From Lepturacanthus savala (taxonomy: Eukaryota; Chordata; Actinopteri; Scombriformes; Trichiuridae), in assembly GCA_030544235.1 (NCBI GenBank), contig JARUPU010000099.1, forward strand, positions 982,501 to 1,046,500: 64,000 nucleotides of DNA, written 5' to 3'. The notes below the pieces were generated by a model, which ran no database searches, was not told the origin of the DNA, and saw nothing but the letters and a program-made list of their open reading frames with translations. The translations under genes and the position numbers were made by a program. This document shows positions 10,800 through 22,990 of this stretch, in pieces (the first letter of the stretch is position 1; each line of letters opens with the position of its first letter).

Positions 10800-11800
10800 T
10801 TCTGTGACCAAGGACCTGAAGGATGAGAATCTATGCTGAAGGCTGCTCATTTCAAATCTAAGCTATGAAAGTTAATGCACCAATGAAAGTCAAGCTCCTG
10901 TATCCACAAGAAATGAGATTGATTTTCTATTTACCCCTATCATGAAATAAGTTTCATTGTCATTACCATTGCACACAATGGAAATATAAATGAATCACAA
11001 AATTACACTGTTACTACTTCATCCTCCACCTCCAATGTCTGTCTCAAAATTCTCAAAATGCGTTGGTGAATCAGTGATTGTGAAGTTTCATCATTGTCAA
11101 ACTCAAGGTTGTCACAGAGTTAAAGAACTGGTTTACTCTTTTCACAGCTCTTTTCCTCAAATTGCTGCGAGTGGTATTCCACTTCCCTTTTTCCATGACA
11201 TTACTAACCTACTTGAAATTTATGCTTGTGCAGCTCAGCAGCAGACAGTTATTCTGAAAAATATCAATAATAAAGACAACTAGACAATTCCTGCAGAAAT
11301 TGTGAGAGTTGGGTCTGAGCTCTGGGGCTGTCGGGGGTCCTTGCTGCAGTTTAATACAAAGGTTGTGATACCATGGATGGGATGCTGGGGTCCTCTGTCA
11401 TTCTCACCAAGTTTGGTGGGTGTGGGGACTTTAGATCCAAAGTTATTGATGAAAAAGTATTGACCAATCAGCCCTGACAGAAATCATCTCAGCCACCAAG
11501 CTGTGGTGTTTCCATGGTGATGACATCACTGACAGACCAACTGCTTCCAAGTCAAAAACTCTGAATTTTATCCTCCATGTAAGGATATTTTCTAACATCA
11601 GCATTGAGGAGGGTATTCTTATGATGTGATGTCTTTGATATGTAGCTCTATACCTCCTTAATCCATTATTTTATTTAAATTATTTAATTTATTGTATTCA
11701 TGTCAGTTACATAAAATATCTCTATATATTAATATACATGTATAACATACTTAACCTAAAACCTTCACAGTACATCTATGTATTTAATTAAAATCTTTAG
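10800..11800. other. No gene recognised
   Basis: It contains a protease-start scrap (10,880-10,925) and a 97-codon open stretch at 10,990-11,283 that is only partly conserved in the right arm (30,464-30,667, frame ending earlier). No family is recognised and I do not call it a gene. The remainder, to 11,800, is unremarkable. Confidence 0.5.
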
Positions 11801-12660
11801 ACATTAGATTCTAGATTCAAAGTTAACTTTATTGTCATTTCACTCTACATTTACATTCAGTCTGAAATTAAATTGCTTCTCATTATTGACATTACATTAA
11901 AAGAAAATGGTGATTAAATGATTACTAAAAAATTCTATCTATATAAAAATATATTTTTAATCATATTTAAAAACAGTATTTCACAGCATTAATAACCAAA
12001 TAATTTCAGAGGTTCAGTAAAAGGTGCTTCAATGTCTCCAATCCAGTGCTGTTTAAAGTAGTTCAGACATGTCCTTAAATCAGTTCAAACCTTGTCCTTC
12101 GTTGTTGTCCAGCTGGGGGGGTGGTGTGTGTTTGGGGGGTTCAGGGTGTCAGTGAGTGTGTGTGTGGGGGGATTCAGTCCACTTGAAGCCCTACAGCTTG
12201 TAAAACCTGTTGATCATAGTGAAGGGTGGAGTGGGTCTTTGATGGTGGAGGTAGCTGTGTGAATGCATTGCTGTTGGTAGAGCTCCATCAGGATGAGACA
12301 GCAGCAGCAACGGTTCTGTAGGCAGTCTTCATCAGTCCTGATTGGCTGTCTTTGTTGTCCATGGAAACTGCAGCTCCTGAACCAGGAAGTGATGTTGTAG
12401 GTCAGGATGCTGTCAGTGGAGCCGCTGTAGAAGGTGGTAAAGTGAGGAGACCAGTTACTATCAATGACCATTAAAATTCTTTAGTGATATTACAGTGAAG
12501 ATGCAGTAACTGGAAAAACACAACAACCAAGCAAATTATAAAATGACTAATAAGTCTTACTTGTTCTCTACTCCTGCTCCAGGTTTCTCCACAGTAAGTC
12601 AACGGGGTCATCAGCTGGATTTGGCACACCATGAACCTGTCAGCAGCACTTAAATACAAA
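11800..12660 (-). mobile_element. LINE 3' end remnant (left)
   Basis: On the minus strand a decayed C-terminal part of a LINE ORF2 (FYSGSTDSILTYNITSWF ... TATSTIKDPLHPS) is followed by a 3' UTR ending gacaataaagttaactttga. That tail is the usual one for fish L2/Rex-type elements. The reverse-transcriptase core is absent, as expected of a 5'-truncated insertion. Its partner is 28,990-29,860. Confidence 0.6.
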
Positions 12661-14030
12661 AATTCTAAACATTTAGTGTTAATGTTTGCAGGTATGACAG
12701 TATTTGGTGATAGACAATCTGAAATGAGTCTTACTTTTGGCAGGATGAGATTCCTGTAGAGGCTGATGTGGGCGTGACTTGTAAGTTGTACTTTAATCCT
12801 TCTTCAAGCAGACAAGTTATATGGAGCAGTCATCTCACAGGGATTAGAGAGTCAGTCTGTGGGAGATAGAAAACAAAACATCAGGTTAAAACTATCAACA
12901 TCAATTTAGTGAAGAAACAGTGAAATGATCAAATATTTTATTCACCTTGTTTCTGTATGTGTGGAACTGCCAACCTTAGCCAACATCACGTTACCAGGTT
13001 GTAGGGCTATTTACCCATAGCTGGGACAGTGGTTGACGGGCACCAGGACTTGTCCACACAGTGGTGGTCCTGGATGCCGCGTCTCTGGGGCCCACTGCTG
13101 CTCCGAGATCCCCATACAGTTCAGCCTGGGACCGTGAGGTACCCAGTTTCTGTGCGTGGCCCCGGGGAGGCACTGTAGGAGTCTTGGTAGTGGAGAGGCT
13201 ATATACTGGCTTTCACCCTCTGTTAAGAAGGCTAACCAGCAGCAGTAGGTGTAACATGCAGGATCACATGACTACTGCATGAGACACTTCACACATACCC
13301 TGTGTTAGCACACAACACTGTGTACAAACACCCAACACCAAAGTTGCATTCGTTGTATTGGCCAAGTTAAACATCATGCAGCGTTACTTTTAGCTGCTAA
13401 GTTAATAATAGCAGTTGTAAATCAGATTAGTCAATTAGCAATTATATTAACATTACACTTGTTAGATCACTGTCAAGTTCTTCTAACTGTTGGCTTAACT
13501 ACTTAACTGAACATTGAACTAAGCCCTAAACACCAAACTGCACAGTGACTGGACGATGTTCAAAGTCTCAAGGGGACAACCAAAACTATATAAAACCCAT
13601 CAATATGTAGCTGCAGTATTTGGCAAATGCAGGCAGACATGTAGCACAGGACAAACAAATGGGTGGGGTGGTGGAGAGAGGGATACAGAGAGCGTAACTG
13701 TGCTCTATTTCTATCTGTACCACAAGAGTTGCAAAAGTAGAAAGACCTGGAACAGCAAGAAAGACGATGCTTCAAAGATGCGTCCAGAGAAAAAGAAGCA
13801 TCAAACATTGCTGGATGGCACAAGGACAGCACCGGAGGTTCTGTGCAAGCCCACACCTTGCACATAAGGACAGCACCAGAAAGAGAAAAGCAGTACAGCA
13901 GCAGCGATGCCACAGGATTGAAAAAACTATGGCATGTGCTGCTGGCTGGGCCATAACCAGCAGATAAATGTAACAGAGATTCACATGCCAAAACTAAGAA
14001 ACTACGCACAATAAAGACAAGAAAAGGTGG
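12660..14030. other. Arm DNA without a recognised gene
   Basis: The counterpart is at about 27,840-28,985. Open stretches at 12,991-13,282 and 13,556-14,009 are not supported by recognisable domains, and both have competing frames. The arms diverge abruptly at about 13,800 against 27,840, which marks the start of a left-specific insertion. Confidence 0.5.
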
Positions 14031-14036
14031 TGTCAG

Positions 14037-14426
14037 CTACGTTAAAATACAGTATACCGGCTGGTGGTAACTGTAATAGGAGTGCAGAACACCTGACTGA
14101 ACACAAGAATCGGGACGCGAAATGTAAATGTGATCAATCAGGGTCTGCTTTTCGGTGGTGGGACCGATTACTAGCTGACTATAGCCCCTGGATACAAACA
14201 CGTCTTTGATTTCCTTCTTTCCACCACAAAGAAGGTTCTCATTGAAATCGCCGCACCCAACAATCAGATGACAACCCATGAGCTCCAAGGAATCCAAGAG
14301 CGCTTGCATGTTTGCGCCAAACAAGCCAAGAGAGTAGTTTGGTGGTCTGTACACTGTAGCAATTAAAGCTGCAACCGGGTGCTCAACCTTGAGAACCGCA
14401 CCTTCAAGATCCGTTACATTCTGCAA
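14037..14426 (-). pseudogene. AP-endonuclease-type C-terminal fragment, Helentron-like
   Basis: 130 codons ending in a natural stop. Motifs are ATVYRPPNYSL, CGDFNENLL (endonuclease GDFN), DHIYISRP and a terminal SYYSYHQPVYCIL. The order is that of an apurinic/apyrimidinic-type endonuclease of a retroelement or Helentron. The position of the stop just after the Ser-x-x-His block matches the endonuclease found at the C end of vertebrate Helentrons rather than an ORF2 that continues into reverse transcriptase. It is present only in the left arm, so it arrived after, or was lost since, the duplication. Confidence 0.5.
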
Positions 14427-15523
14427 GTACTACAAGAGGGCTCCTGGGAGTGCATGTGCATGCGAGACAAAATATAATAGAAAAACTGTTGGCATTGTAA
14501 ATATAAATGGGAAACAAAAACAAAGGGTTAAAAATAATGAAAAAATAAGGACCAATTCAATAAAAAAAAAAAAAAATCACAAAAGTATGTGCAGATATAA
14601 AGCTAATAGCAACGAGCAGCAGTAGGTTGTGGTAGAAAATATGTTATTTCAGTAAACTTTCAAAGAAACAGTATCAGCCTATGTTACCTTCTTGGTGGGA
14701 CCCACCTGGGTCCACCGAGGAGGGAGGAAAGAACCAGACACAGGAGCCTTGGCCTTCACGGACACTTCCTGTGAAATCCTTGGGGTTGGAGGTGTGAGAG
14801 GAGTTAGGCGGGCCCTTGGTGGAGTCTGTGGAAACAATGACAGTTTACAATAAAATAATGCATAAGAGACTCCAGAAAAACTGATAGAAGCAGAAAGTTA
14901 AAATACACAATACAGTGGTTATTCTGGAAAATGTTTAACAACCAATAATGGTGGGTAACGTACCTTCTTGGCCTGAGCCACACTAGTCCCTCCAGGAGGA
15001 CTGGAAGGTCGAGGCACAGGGGCCTCGACCTCCACAGACACTCCTGGTGGGACCTGTGGGGCAGCAGGCGGGGGAGGAGGCGTCCGGGTCGTCGGCACCG
15101 TCTGTAGGACCAAAGAGTTTATATTAGACAAATGAATGAGATAACATACACCAGACGAACTGAATATAATGTAAATTAAGGGTAGAAATTCACGTGTTGT
15201 TGAGTCTGTCAACAGCAACAGTAACAATAAATTCAAATATAGAATAAAATGAGACAAAAGGTTAAAAACAACATTACCAAAAATAAAAAAAGAGTGATAA
15301 ACATTCTGATGCATATAAACATTTAGTGCATATAAATAATCTGATAGCAGCAGCAACATAAACACTACATTGGTTATTGAGTCAAACATTAAAAGCAGCA
15401 ACAGGAAGTGATGTAAATACCTTCTTGGGGGACCATGGCCTCCTGCAGCTGCCTGGAAGCAGCAGCAAACAGGAGGCCAGCGAGGACCAGCATCCTACCA
15501 AACATTATTTTGGTTTTTAAAAA

Positions 15524-16760
15524 TTAACCCTTTAAATGCCAATTTACAGCCTATAACGCGTTGGTCATCTTCCTGGCGGTTGATCCTTCGTGGAACCAGG
15601 GAAAATGCTTCAAGAGGAGGCTTTTCTTGGAAGAGCTGGGAAATGCTTTGGTGTCTCCAGCAGTGTTAAGGAGAGGGCGTCTTCCTGCTGCGCTGGTGAG
15701 AGGAATGCAGGGTGCTGCAGCCCTGGCAGAATCAGAAGAAGAGCCAGAGCCATCAGCAGCCACCTGAGGTCAGGAGGGAAGAGGGGGTCCTGCATCTTGT
15801 GCAAAGGGAAAAAAAGAAGAACCATTGACACATGCATCCGTTGCAGAGTGCACCAGATCACATGCTGCAAGTCATGCTGGAAGGACTGAATGTTGCTTCA
15901 AGAGTTAGTTAGTAGTTAAAGTTAGTTAATAATGTTTGTAAGGTAAGAAAAAATAAAAATTTCTGATGTTTGATCACTTTATCTTGAAAATGGGTCATTT
16001 TGTGTGTATTTTTTCCCATATCAGTGCCTTTATCTTCTAAATTGCCATTTAAAAGGTTAATTTTAAAATAATAATTTTGGTAATTTTGATCAGGACCGAG
16101 GTTGATTAACAGATTTATGCAAAAGAAATTGAAAAAAAATGTTTTTTCTAATATATTTTTACAGCTGTAAAGTTAGTGGATGAAAACAGCCACTAACGCC
16201 ACCAAAGGGAGTTTTTATGAAAATCTGATGCTGCACAAAAACTAAATATGCTTCAAAGTCAATTACATTACTAATCTTTGACATATTCAAGACTGTGATA
16301 ATATGTAAAAAATTTCCGATGTCCGATCACATTTTATATTGAAAAGGGGTCGATTTATGTGTATTTTTTCCCATATCAGTGCCTTTATTTTCTAAATTGG
16401 CTTGTAAAGGGTTACATTTTTTTTTTAAATTAATATTTGGTAGTTTTGATCAGGACTGAGGTTGATTAATAGATTTATGCAAAAAAAATTGAAAAAAATA
16501 TTTATCTGATATATTTTTACAGCAGTCAAAGTTAGTGGATGAAAACGGCCACTAACGCCAACAAAGGGAGTAAATTTGCCGACAGTGTATTATTGACCTA
16601 TTGAAAATTTTGAAAGCAGATTTCCAAATTGTATGTAAAAGTAAGTTTCCTCAGCAAAAAGCATGCCATTTGAGCCAATACAGTGAAAGTTATGGTAAAA
16701 TTAAGAGGAAAAAGTGACCCTTAGTGGACATTTTTGCCCCCAATGCCACACAAGGGTTAA
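15524..16760. mobile_element. piggyBac-like non-autonomous element
   Basis: It is bounded by TTAA on both sides (15,524-15,527 and 16,757-16,760). The ends read ttaacccttt inward from the left and ttaacccttg inward from the right, as in piggyBac-type elements, which target TTAA and begin CCC. The inside holds two direct repeats (about 15,935-16,200 and 16,300-16,570) sharing a hairpin word gttagtgg...ccactaac, and no transposase. It lies in an intron of the left-arm gene and is absent from the right arm. Confidence 0.6.
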
Positions 16761-17899
16761 GTCTTATACTTATACCGGCCCACAGGTCCCTCTGGGTCAG
16801 GGGGAAGGAACGCGCCGCCGGCAGGAACCTGACACCAGTAATACATAAACATTAGATTAGACTGATGAAACTGACTTAAACTGACACCTGTAATACACAT
16901 TACATAGGCAGAAATAGTATATGTATATCTCTACGTACCCATTCATGCTGCTGCCTCCTGGTAGCGGTGCTACAGGGCGTCGTTCCACTCCGGTGGAACA
17001 GCCAGCCTGGGGGGGATGGGGAGTCCAGGACACACACCTGGAGAAGATTTGTTCAGTAAACAGAACAAGTTCTCAAAATGTTTCTAGAAATCTCTCACCA
17101 TGTCCAGGAATCATCATCTGTGTCTCCACCTTCAATGGTTGGGTAACATGTACTCAACTTCAAACATGTTCTGAAATCAATCATGGAATTATCTAGTCAT
17201 AATAAGTCAAAGTAACTTACACTGCTGCAGGCAGCCCGGGCGGTGGTCACCAGCCTCTGGAAGTCTGTAGCTGTATCTGAAAGAGAAACTCCACGGTCCA
17301 GGTTATTACTGGGAGCAAACACAATGACTGCCTCGGGAGTGCGAGGGAGAGATAAATTTCGTACCTAGACCTCTATGGCGCTGACCTTGGCTCCAGGGAC
17401 GGAGAGGAGCCCGAAGGAGATCCCCCCCTCACCGGCATGGCCACAATTCCCTCCACGAATGAACGCAGATGGGAATCGCCGACCACGAGGACAAACTGCA
17501 AAAGAAAAGCATGTTTAAGATGTGCAAATCCTCCAAAGATAGTCTGATATCAATTAGTCTCTAGAAACTGGGAACAAGCCATACCTTGTCTGCTGAAGGG
17601 GGAGGAACCACGACCTTCTTGGTGTGCCTGGTGTAGAGGGAACTGGGCCAGGTCACCGGATGGTGATGCCTGCCACAGCCCCAACCTGTAGAAATACAAG
17701 GAGATCAAAGTCTGGAAGCCCAGATAACCATTTACTGATGAGTAACAAGAAACGACCCGTCATAAACACATGTACAAGTAAAAAGAGTGGGTCACGTACC
17801 AGGCCAGAAGCCAGGGACGGGGCGGAGGAGGTCTGACCTGGGGGACACCTGCCGTGCAGCAGGGACCGACAGGCAGGGCACCTGATGAAGGAAACAGCA

Positions 17900-19000
17900 A
17901 TGACAACAGTCAGGATTCAATCACTGGAGGATGATTCGGAACTGGATGGTTCTTTTGAAGTATGAAGAGTGAAATCTGATTTTTATTTTTGCTAAATTTA
18001 TACTATTTTTGGGAGGCATTGTAGAATTGTATTCTTAGTTTAAAATTCCAGAGTTAATAATGTTTAATTAATACGTATTGTCTTCTAGGTAGGTTTTCAT
18101 ATAATAGTCTATAAAATAATGCTTGTGAAAGATAAATATCAACCTCAAGAACAGATGAGAAGTAGACTGATGTCAAAGGGTTAAAATTCAGGAGAGCTAT
18201 TTCAAAATAAAACAGAAATAGTTGTTGAATGGATACATGTTTTTCCAATATTTGACACATGAGTGACTGAAGATGTTACAGCTTCTTTTTATTCTATTCA
18301 CACAGTAAATATTTTCATTACTTTGTTTAAACAGTAAATATTAACATATTTTCTCAGTAGTTTCCATGTCATGTGACTTTATGACTCAAAGTGTATCATA
18401 TCATAGAATTTCAAGGTTTGATTAAGATACAACTATTAAGATCGAAATGCAATTAATTTCATAATACTTTTGAGGTTGGTGGGTTAATGAGACTTGAAAT
18501 GAAATGTCTACAAAATAATACTAACCTGGATGGAATTAGTACAGTGTTGATGACTATTAAGTTAAAACAGAAAAAAACAAGCGAATGTCTAATATAAAAC
18601 CAACTTTACCACGCTGATGTAGTTAAACTCTTTAACTGAAAAACGTTAGCTCCATTAAGATCACACACTACTTATTAAAAAAACGCTCATTCTATGAAAA
18701 GCACGCACGTACGTCAAGTAACAGGAGCAAACACACACACACACACACAGGGCTAACAACAGCGTTTATTCTAACATCACACATCAACATCACACGGTAA
18801 AAAACGACCAAAAAAGCAAATCCTGACAAAAATATAACTTTTCGTCTCGGACACAGACTCCCACACGGACATAAAACCATTTAAATACTAAAACTAACAG
18901 CAGCTATGACAGAAGCACTCAGGCGAAGTAGCTAACAGGCTAATGCTAACGGGATGACAAGGCAAAGAAAACAGTCATTTACTCAGAAAAGTCTATCTTA
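17900..19000. other. First intron of the left-arm gene
   Basis: Intron between the exons ending at 17,881 and beginning at 19,002. It matches 23,558-24,670 closely in reverse complement. Conserved open stretches in it (18,054-18,260; 18,692-18,880) have no recognisable domain. Confidence 0.6.
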
Positions 19001-19171
19001 CCTGTTGAAGGCGGTCCAAAGGAGTCACAGGTGTCCGGGATCCAAGGAAACGATTAAATAATCCACAAAAAATCTGATTTCCATCGAAATCCGTCAAATA
19101 TTCCAATAAACAGCGGAGCAGCAGCAAAGTCATTTGTTCTCTGAGCTGAGCTGAGAGTCATCGGAAGAGAA

Positions 19172-19207
19172 CAAGATGGCCGCTGTCTATGCTGGATGAT
19201 GACGTCA
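19172..19207 (-). promoter_or_regulatory. Left-arm promoter: YY1-like site and CRE
   Basis: caagatggccgc at 19,172-19,183 resembles the YY1 word aagatggcggc, and a full CRE TGACGTCA lies at 19,200-19,207, both just upstream of exon 1 on the minus strand. The right arm keeps both (23,360-23,367 and 23,384-23,395). Conservation supports a promoter; activity is inferred. Confidence 0.55.
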
Positions 19208-19430
19208 GTCCTTCCATAAGATTCCGTTGATTCTGAAACCGATAAGTTTGATAATTAGTAGTAGTAGTATGAGTAGTTTAAATGTGTATTTATATTTTTA
19301 CTCTTTTTTCTTAATGTAATCCTGATATATTCTATAATATGTCTTTGTTTTAAAGTTGTTTTTATTTTCTTGAGTCTCCTGACTACGGAAGCTCAGAGCT
19401 GCCAACCCCTAAAATATATTTGGCTCAGTA

Positions 19431-19700
19431 TCACGTTATAACGTGAAATTATCACGTTATAACGTGATGTGAAATTATCACGTTATAACGTGAAGTGAAA
19501 TTATCACGTTATAACGTGATGTGAAATTATCACGTTATAACGTGACGTGAAATTATCACGTTATAACGTGAAGTGAAATTATCACGTTATAACGTGATGT
19601 GAAATTATCACGTTATAACGTGATGTGAAATTATCACGTTATTTCATGATACACAAATATCACGTTATTTCGAGATATGCAACTATCATGTTATTTCATG
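19431..19700. repeat. 26-bp minisatellite of 16-bp palindromes, expanded
   Basis: Eight perfect copies of TCACGTTATAACGTGA (first at 19,431-19,446, last at 19,608-19,623), spaced 26 bp apart in all but the first step and separated by tgtgaaatta-type linkers. Three decayed copies follow (cacgttatttcatgat type). The right arm (22,991-23,125) has the same three decayed copies and only two perfect ones. Confidence 0.95.
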
Positions 19701-20148
19701 ATATGTAACAGCTCTGAGGTAAACTGCCGTAAACCGGCGCGCTTCCCTTTCACTTCACGTCATGGTTCAATCTCTGCCGTTTATTTGAGAATCATGGCTG
19801 AAAATCCTTCGGAGAGTAGCTGCTGACTTGTCAAAACAAAGGTCCCAAACGCACATGTGGAGTTTCACTTTTTATCGATAGACAACATCAATACATTCCT
19901 TCCAGTCCCGGGGAGAACGACAATGCGCGCATGCGCGGAAACTTCACTCTTCTTCAGTAAACCTTCTTGCCACAATGATCACACAGCAGCACCCACTGGA
20001 TAAACAATCAATGCCCCCTAATTACCTCTGCTTCACAACAAATAAAAGAAAACTCCACAACGGAAGTGAATTACCGGGGACTATTATTGGCGGTGCACCT
20101 GTAGTTTTTTATGTGAGCGAAGAAGAAGAGGTGTCGTAAAGCAGAAGC
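19700..20148. other. Inner end of left arm
   Basis: No gene recognised. The sequence has GC-rich words (gcgcgcatgcgcgg type) and is mirrored at 22,559-22,990. It could act as a second, divergent promoter, but I see no TATA box or exon. Confidence 0.5.
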
Positions 20149-20817
20149 CTATGGGCGGAACCATAGACATATATACGTAGACGCCGCATTGAGCGGATTT
20201 GTCCGCTGCTGCGCTACGTCAGCGTCGCCGCCATATTGGATGTGGCAAAGCTGCGCTGTAAACAAATACAAGTAAACGGACCTAATTTCATAAAGCGCCT
20301 CTCTACAAGAAACTTGTGTTAATACCTCTTAATTATTCATTCAAACATACACTACTATACTTGACAAACAGTAAGAGACCACAATGTATGTATATAATCT
20401 TGATTTAAGATTTAAAATAACCCCAAAGTTGGGTGAATATCAAACTGCGGGTAAACTGCGGGTTGGATTGACTACACTACCCGCGGTGCAGAAGACCCTA
20501 AAAACTAAAAGTTAATTTAAAAAAGTTTAAATTTTGCCCAATTTCATGGCATTTGAATCAACACGGTCAAGGTTATCCACAAGAGAATGTTTAAGATGGC
20601 AAAATTTGCCATAAGAATTGCAGCAGGGTTAATAAAGTAAATGTAATTTAATATGGAGCAGGTTAACAAATAGAGTACAATCAAGCCTCAAAGAACAAAG
20701 ACAGTAAAAAATAATTCGCGCGCGCACACACACACAATATGTACACTATAAACATAACTTTTTTTTTTTTTTGCAGAAATGGCACTAAAATCCTTTAAAA
20801 ATAATGTTTTTTCACAT

Positions 20818-21538
20818 TTATTTTCTTATGGTGCCACTCTGCAACTGTAATGTGTCAAGTTTGGCAATGTGATGCAGCCTTAATTTGTGGAACACAGAAT
20901 CAACCAATGACATGAGCACATAATGATGGTTGTAGATTCCAGACTGTGTTTCCCGAATGTGACCCAGACCAAACACATCCTCATCACCAATGTCTGCCCG
21001 TACAAACTGACTGATAAACAGCACCTTTACAGCCCAGACAGTGATTGGTGAATAAAACGCTCAGCTGATCTGACCACCCTTACTGTGCCCTCAGATGGAA
21101 TCATCAGTCCCCCCTTATTTTTTAGCTTGAGCAAGTGGTAACCCGAATCAAATGATGCAGGTACAGCATCAGTCACCAGGCTACCACGGCACACATCACA
21201 AAGCAGTTTTTTCAGAATTTGGCAAACCACAAATCCTGAAATGTAGACAAGGGCATTGTCAACAAGGCCACCAAAGTGGGTTGGCAGGTAGCTGTGGTCA
21301 GACACAATGGCAGGAATGTTGGCGAATGGGGATGGGATCTCTTCAGTAGCTTCTGCTGCTGGGGAGGATGACGTTTCCACATTTCCCGACACGCTTGGAG
21401 AAACCCCACATCGCACCATGAGCTGGGGGAAAATGGCTTGGAACTGGCATGCTGAAGGGTTGTTATTCCAACCCCCTGTGAAAACATAAAGATAAAAACA
21501 GCACTTTCACATGAATTACCGTTTTAGTTTGACTTTAA

Positions 21539-21587
<49 letters not shown>

Positions 21588-21707
21588 TATACTCAGGAAC
21601 TCCAAGTGATCTTGGCTGAAGCGGTAGGTGCAGATGTAGCGCTGCTGCTGAAACTGTTCAGGGACCATCAGCGTCAGGGTGTCAATGTTGATGATGAATC
21701 CCAACAC
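20818..21707 (-). pseudogene. P-element/THAP9-type transposase, C-terminal half
   Basis: Three blocks on the minus strand. Block 21,707-21,600 reads LGFIINIDTLTLMVPEQF and YRFSQDHLEFL. Then an intron-like gap with an AT microsatellite (21,541-21,586). Block 21,478-21,027 reads GGWNNNPSACQFQ, VDNALVYISGFVV, CDVCRGSL and KNKGGLMIPSEGTVR. Block 21,024-20,818 reads VFGLGHIRETQSG and LRLHHIAK, out of frame with the previous block. These are successive conserved parts of the C-terminal region of P-type transposases. The THAP DNA-binding domain and N-terminal catalytic part are missing, so the protein cannot be complete. Confidence 0.75.
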
Positions 21708-21709
21708 TC

Positions 21710-22495
21710 AGAGGTACCTTCACAAGAAATTGTTTGGTTAATATTAGAACAATATAACCCCAAGACAGCTGAATGATTTTGTTCATTTATAAATGTGAAA
21801 ACAACAAGGAGCATAGTGTAACAAAAGATCAACACTGCCATATTTACCATTATGTTGCCTCAAAAAACAGAAAACACTGAAGTCCAACAGAAACAAAACA
21901 GGAGACTGCAAAAACATCAGAACCAGAGAACAGCATCATATGAACTTACAATGCTGAACAAGGGAACAGAATAGGTCTGGGTGTTGTGATAAGAAAATAA
22001 TTACTATATTCATCTCCAAATTCTAATTCATTATTAATGTTCTGAATAACAGGTAACAGAAACAACGTTTCTTCCTCCTGTTTCTCTGCTACTATGAGTG
22101 TGTAAACTGAGCTAATACTTAACTCTATATATTTTTGATGGTAATATATACAACCATGAGCAGAATAAATCCAAATAAATGAATGGAAATAATGAATGAA
22201 TAGCTAAATACGCGGGAATAGGCGAGCTAGCGTTTTCCACAACATCGGCAAATTATGCTCTCAAAACTATGTTAAAATGGCCAAATAATGCAGTCTACGA
22301 ACAAAGTATTATCAAAAGTCATTGTTAAATCTTACCTGTTAAAGTTATTCCCTCAGATTTGGTTTGAGGTGTACAACGATTCGTGCAATTCCACGCAGCA
22401 CAGGAATGAGGCATCTTCTCTTCTCTCTGCTCTACTCCGACTCTTGCCACATCCAATATTGCGGCGCCAATGACGTACAGCTCAGCGCTGAATGA
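21710..22495. other. Non-coding 5' part of the P-like element
   Basis: No THAP zinc finger or other transposase exon is visible. Internal deletion of the 5' part is the simplest reading. Confidence 0.5.
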
Positions 22496-22990
22496 GGCGT
22501 CTACGTATATATGTCTATGGCTCCACCTACTGGAGAAACACTTATTTGCCCCCTAATTGCTTCTGCTTTACGACACCTCTTCTTCTTCGCTCACATAAAA
22601 AACTACAGGTGCACCGCCAATAATAGTCCCCGGTAATTCACTTCCGTTGTGGAGTTTTCTTTTATTTGTTGTGAAGCAGAGGTAATTAGGGGGCATTGAT
22701 TGTTTATCCAGTGGGTGCCGCTGTGTGATCATTGTGGCAAGAAGGTTTACTGAAGAAGAGTGAAGTTTCCGCGCATGCGCGCGTTGTGGTTCTCCCCGGG
22801 ACTGGAAGGAATGTATTGATGTTGTCTATCGATAAAAAGTGAAACTCCACATGTGCGTTTGGGACCTTTGTTTTGACAAGTCAGCAGCTACTCTCCGAAG
22901 GATTTTCAGCCATGATTCTCAAATAAACGCCAGAGATTGAACCATGACGTGAAGTGAAAGGGAAGCGCGCCGGTTTACGGCAGTTTACCT

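Larger units (their letters stand above)
14688..19094 (-). pseudogene. Left-arm copy of SGNH-like multi-exon gene
   Basis: Minus-strand copy of the gene at 23,468-27,628. Visible exons: 19,002-19,094 (start codon position reads ACG, not ATG); 17,800-17,881; 17,585-17,685; 17,221-17,495 (block I, VVGDSHLRSF, with the same 2-nt frameshift as the right copy); a block near 16,950-17,036 with stop codons; about 16,770-16,836 (LAARSFPLTQRDLW); part of the block-V exon at 15,421-15,494, cut by a piggyBac-like insertion in the preceding intron; and two 46-codon Pro-rich exons at 14,964-15,101 and 14,688-14,825. Splice sites are mostly good. The cysteine-peptidase-like exon is missing, with Helentron-like DNA in its place. 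With no ATG and shared lesions, it is a pseudogene. Confidence 0.75.
20161..22520 (-). mobile_element. P-element-like (THAP-type) transposon at palindrome centre
   Basis: The element is 2,360 bp, bounded by 25-bp perfect inverted repeats at 20,161-20,185 and 22,496-22,520 (outer bases ccatagacatatatacgtag). Subterminal parts are also related in inverted order (ccatattggatgtggc at both ends). It carries only the C-terminal half of a P-type transposase on the minus strand. No clear direct target duplication is visible. The flanking bases continue to look inverted, so the true ends may lie a few bases further out. Confidence 0.75.

Noticed and set aside
13556..14009. Frames of 103-149 codons on both strands
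   Set aside because: Overlapping antisense frames without recognisable domains; only part is conserved in the other arm.
14919..15401. 160-codon minus-strand frame as a membrane protein
   Set aside because: Its Leu-rich start is intron sequence read through into the Pro-rich exon at 14,964-15,101; it has a clear splice acceptor at the border.
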